Shown in pieces: positions 39,661 through 41,899 of a DNA stretch of 41,899 bases. Under the pieces are notes generated by a model. That model was not told the DNA's origin. It saw nothing but the letters and a program-made list of their open reading frames with translations, and ran no database searches. The stretch comes from Oscillospiraceae bacterium (GTDB lineage: Bacteria > Bacillota > Clostridia > Oscillospirales > Ruminococcaceae), in contig JAFXGY010000009.1 of NCBI GenBank assembly GCA_017536625.1, forward strand, positions 1 through 41,899. The letters are read 5' to 3'. The translations under genes were made by a program, and so were the position numbers. The stretch's first letter is position 1; every line of letters starts with the position of its first letter.

Positions 39661-40098
39661 ATGAAAGGCATAGCAATTAAGGAAGAACGCATATCGGCAG
39701 AAGATTATATAGGTTTTCTGAAAAGAACCGATTTGGGTTCACAATATCCTAAAGAAAGGTTTTTTGATAGAATTTCAAAACTTGTGAACAACGCATCAAT
39801 AAGTCTTACAGCACGAAATGAAAATGGCGATATAGTTGGCGTGTTGTTTGGGCTTACGGATTTTGCCTATTGGCTTTACGTTACGGATTTGGGCGTTGAC
39901 AGAAAATATACCGGACAAGGCATCGGAAGGGCTCTGATGAAAACCGCACATGAAATTGCCGGCGGCGAAAAGGATATTGCGGTTTATTTGATTGCAAATA
40001 AAAATGCGATTCCGTTTTATGAAAAACTGGGAATGGAAAAATCCACGGATGTAATGCAATATGACAAAACGGAGTGGACGAAGTTCATGGTGGAATAA
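39661..40098 (+). CDS. GNAT-family N-acetyltransferase
   Basis: 145 residues. The acetyl-CoA site is seen in VDRKYTGQGIGRALMKTAHE (R/Q-x-x-G-x-G/A). The later strands NAIPFYEKLGMEK are typical of GNAT motif B. Substrate unknown. It sits between the rpoBC and rpsL operons, where many Firmicutes have an L7Ae-like ribosomal gene. It is separated by terminators on both sides. GAAGG lies before the ATG. Its codon use looks more AT-rich than that of its neighbours, hinting at later arrival. Confidence 0.88.
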   Translation: MKGIAIKEERISAEDYIGFLKRTDLGSQYPKERFFDRISKLVNNASISLTARNENGDIVGVLFGLTDFAYWLYVTDLGVDRKYTGQGIGRALMKTAHEIAGGEKDIAVYLIANKNAIPFYEKLGMEKSTDVMQYDKTEWTKFMVE

Positions 40099-40123
40099 CG
40101 GAACAAACCGAAGTAAACAAAAA

Positions 40124-40153
40124 GCTCCCCGCAGAAATGCGGAGAGTTTTTTT
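40124..40153 (+). terminator. terminator after the GNAT gene
   Basis: CTCCCCGCA-GAAA-TGCGGAGAG stem with one mismatch, then seven T. Confidence 0.8.
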
Positions 40154-40288
40154 AACGGAAAATCCGCCTTCCGCGCACAGAAAGGACGTATTATTTTGCC
40201 CGAAACGGACAAAATAACATCTGATAAAATTTTGGCAATTCGTATAAAAATTCTTTAAAATTTCTATGCAAAAATCATATATTCCTTA

Positions 40289-40317
40289 TTGACAAATGGT
40301 TACAAAGATGTTATTAT
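40289..40317 (+). promoter_or_regulatory. sigma-A promoter of the rpsL-rpsG-fusA operon
   Basis: TTGACA-N17-TATTAT. The leader of about 100 bases contains CCC/GGG (40330-40344) and CGGC-AAAAT/ATTTT-GCCG hairpins (about 40361-40386) that could serve autogenous control by a ribosomal protein. Confidence 0.85.
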
Positions 40318-40424
40318 TTTTAGGTGGTAAGCCCTTCTAATGGGATTGCCCTGTCCATTTGCGGCAAAAATTAAGATTTTCGCCGTAAAAATCGACTTTC
40401 ATTATTGAAGAAAGGAGGAAACCC

Positions 40425-40850
40425 ATGCCTACTTTTAACCAGCTCGTACACAACGGAAGAAAAGACCTTGAAGTAAAATCCACTGCTCCGGCACTTCTTA
40501 AAGGATGGAACTCCAAGAAAAAAGTTGCAATCGATCAGCACAGCCCCCAGAAACGTGGTGTCTGCACTGCAATCCGTACTGCAACTCCGAAGAAACCGAA
40601 CTCTGCTCTTCGTAAAATCGCCAGAGTACGTCTTAGCAACGGAATGGAAGTCACTTCCTACATTCCCGGTATCGGCCATAACCTTCAGGAGCACAGCGTC
40701 GTTCTCATCAGAGGCGGACGTGTAAAAGACCTTCCTGGTGTCCGTTACCACATCATTCGCGGTACCCTCGATGCTCAGGGTGTTGCAAAGAGGATGCAGG
40801 CCCGTTCCAAATACGGTGCAAAACGTCCTAAAGCTGGTGCGAAGAAGTAA
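40425..40850 (+). CDS. rpsL: 30S ribosomal protein S12
   Basis: 141 residues, AAAGGAGG before the ATG. Signatures: [32 protein letters not shown] and [17 protein letters not shown]. The lysines at the streptomycin-resistance positions (in TPKKPNS and GRVKDLPG) are wild type. It is a decoding-centre protein of the small subunit. Confidence 0.97.
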   Translation: MPTFNQLVHNGRKDLEVKSTAPALLKGWNSKKKVAIDQHSPQKRGVCTAIRTATPKKPNSALRKIARVRLSNGMEVTSYIPGIGHNLQEHSVVLIRGGRVKDLPGVRYHIIRGTLDAQGVAKRMQARSKYGAKRPKAGAKK

Positions 40851-41013
40851 GAGCAAGCTCTCCGGTTTCCTAAAGTTTAAAAACTTAAGAGAAATACCTG
40901 CGCCCTTAAAAGTGCAGATGAATATATTTCATCCTCTTTTATTGGGCACAACGGGAGTTTGTCGCTTTCGAGTACCTATGAATTCATTCTAAATTATGAA
41001 GGAGGGAAGAAAA

Positions 41014-41484
41014 GTGCCAAGAAGAGGAAAAATCGCAAAACGTGAAGTTTTGCCGGATCCTATGTACAATTCCATCATGGTAACCCGTCTCGTCAACAAC
41101 ATCATGCTCGACGGTAAAAAAGGTGTTGCCCAGAAAATTGTCTACGAAGCATTCGAAATCGTAGAAGCAAAAACCGGTAAAAACGGTCTTGAAGCTTTCG
41201 AGGAAGCTCTCGAAAACATCATGCCCGTTCTTGAATGTAAAACCCGCCGTGTAGGTGGTGCAAACTATCAGGTACCGCTCGAAGTTCGCCCTGAAAGACG
41301 TGAGACTCTCGGTCTCCGCTGGCTCACCAACTATTCCAGAACCAGAAGCGAACGCACTATGAAAGAACGTCTTGCAGGCGAAATCATGGATGCTATCAAC
41401 AGCACCGGTGGTGCCTTCAAGAAAAAAGAAGACGTTCACAAAATGGCAGAAGCAAACAAAGCTTTCGCACACTTCAGATGGTAA
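41014..41484 (+). CDS. rpsG: 30S ribosomal protein S7
   Basis: 156 residues from the GTG at 41014. The GTG is preferred over the in-frame ATG at 40996 because GAAGGAGGG lies just upstream of it and the product then starts [15 protein letters not shown] like other S7 proteins. It contains [20 protein letters not shown] and [19 protein letters not shown]. It binds the 3' domain of 16S rRNA. The 163-base gap after rpsL has no gene. Confidence 0.96.
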   Translation: MPRRGKIAKREVLPDPMYNSIMVTRLVNNIMLDGKKGVAQKIVYEAFEIVEAKTGKNGLEAFEEALENIMPVLECKTRRVGGANYQVPLEVRPERRETLGLRWLTNYSRTRSERTMKERLAGEIMDAINSTGGAFKKKEDVHKMAEANKAFAHFRW

Positions 41485-41528
41485 TCTTTCCATTTGGAAT
41501 ATATTCTTTTATTTATTAAGGAGTTTTT

Positions 41529-41899
41529 ATGGCAAGAGATGTTTCACTTGAGATGACCCGTAATATCGGTATCATGGCTCACATCGACGCAGGAAAGACT
41601 ACCACAACCGAACGTATCCTTTACTATACCGGTGTCAACTATAAAATCGGTGAAACCCACGATGGCAGCGCCACCATGGACTGGATGGTTCAGGAACAGG
41701 AGAGAGGTATTACCATCACTTCTGCTGCAACCACCGCTTATTGGAACGACCATCGTATCAACATCATCGATACTCCCGGACACGTAGACTTTACTGTTGA
41801 GGTTGAAAGATCTCTCCGCGTGCTCGACGGTTCCGTAACCGTTCTCTGCGCAAAAGGCGGCGTAGAACCCCAGTCTGAAACCGTATGGCGTCAGGCAAA
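41529..41899 (+). CDS. fusA: elongation factor G, N-terminal part, cut by the window edge
   Basis: The first 123 residues are visible. AAGGAG precedes the ATG. The GTPase motifs are complete: G1 [16 protein letters not shown]2 [12 protein letters not shown] and G3 [10 protein letters not shown]. It drives ribosome translocation. It follows rpsG by 44 bases in the str operon. Confidence 0.95.
   Translation, partial: MARDVSLEMTRNIGIMAHIDAGKTTTTERILYYTGVNYKIGETHDGSATMDWMVQEQERGITITSAATTAYWNDHRINIIDTPGHVDFTVEVERSLRVLDGSVTVLCAKGGVEPQSETVWRQA

Overview
The window suggests a Firmicutes genome of class Clostridia, probably Oscillospirales/Ruminococcaceae-like. The signs are strong AGGAGG ribosome binding sites, a class I DAHP synthase with a chorismate mutase-prephenate dehydratase fusion, an rpoBC block followed by rpsL-rpsG-fusA, and many small secreted or lipoprotein genes. 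It has two halves. Positions 1 to about 16.7 kb are AT-rich accessory DNA ending at a tRNA-Ser gene. Positions 17.4 to 41.9 kb are less AT-rich core chromosome.

Region 1-9.4 kb is a sigma-factor-driven regulatory and secretion island. Two mirrored cassettes (ECF sigma, membrane anti-sigma with a DUF4367-like outer domain, small secreted protein) flank an XRE repressor gene. A third sigma gene carries only the N-terminal part of an anti-sigma. Ten sites share one promoter layout, KTGTTRCA-N14-NNGTY, and precede nearly all genes here. One of them leads through a 200-nt leader into a UviA/TcdR-like sigma gene. In that leader two alternative RNA helices could expose or hide the ribosome binding site. 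The UviA-like gene is followed by a BhlA/UviB holin-like gene and by a ricin-lectin plus cysteine-hydrolase protein with no signal peptide. A second promoter motif, GTTTACA-N16-CTTYTTAT, lies just before the sigma gene and just before the lectin-hydrolase gene. The whole reads as a stress-gated, holin-released toxin or lysin module with a lipoprotein and a small cytosolic protein as possible immunity partners.

Region 9.4-12 kb is an integration module: XRE regulator, a candidate structured non-coding RNA, a long hairpin, an excisionase-like HTH protein and a tyrosine integrase. Region 12-16.4 kb holds four uncharacterised genes that look like a defence cassette: a PD-(D/E)XK nuclease-like protein, an HExxH metallopeptidase, a glycine-zipper protein and a two-helix membrane protein. 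The island abuts an intact tRNA-Ser(CGA). Three truncated 5' parts of tRNA-Ser genes lie next to it, two of them cut exactly after the anticodon loop, which points to repeated integration at this locus.

Region 17.4-31.6 kb holds a CNNM/CorC-type membrane protein, dCMP deaminase, a DUF1508 repeat protein, two lipoproteins and a nine-gene minus-strand operon for chorismate, phenylalanine and tyrosine synthesis (aminotransferase, pheA, aroB, aroC, an aroE-aroK fusion, aroQ, aroA, tyrA, aroF). Two copies of a roughly 200-bp palindromic MITE-like repeat bracket the second lipoprotein gene. Region 32-41.9 kb holds rpoB, rpoC, a GNAT acetyltransferase, rpsL, rpsG and the start of fusA, with consensus housekeeping promoters ahead of rpoB and rpsL.
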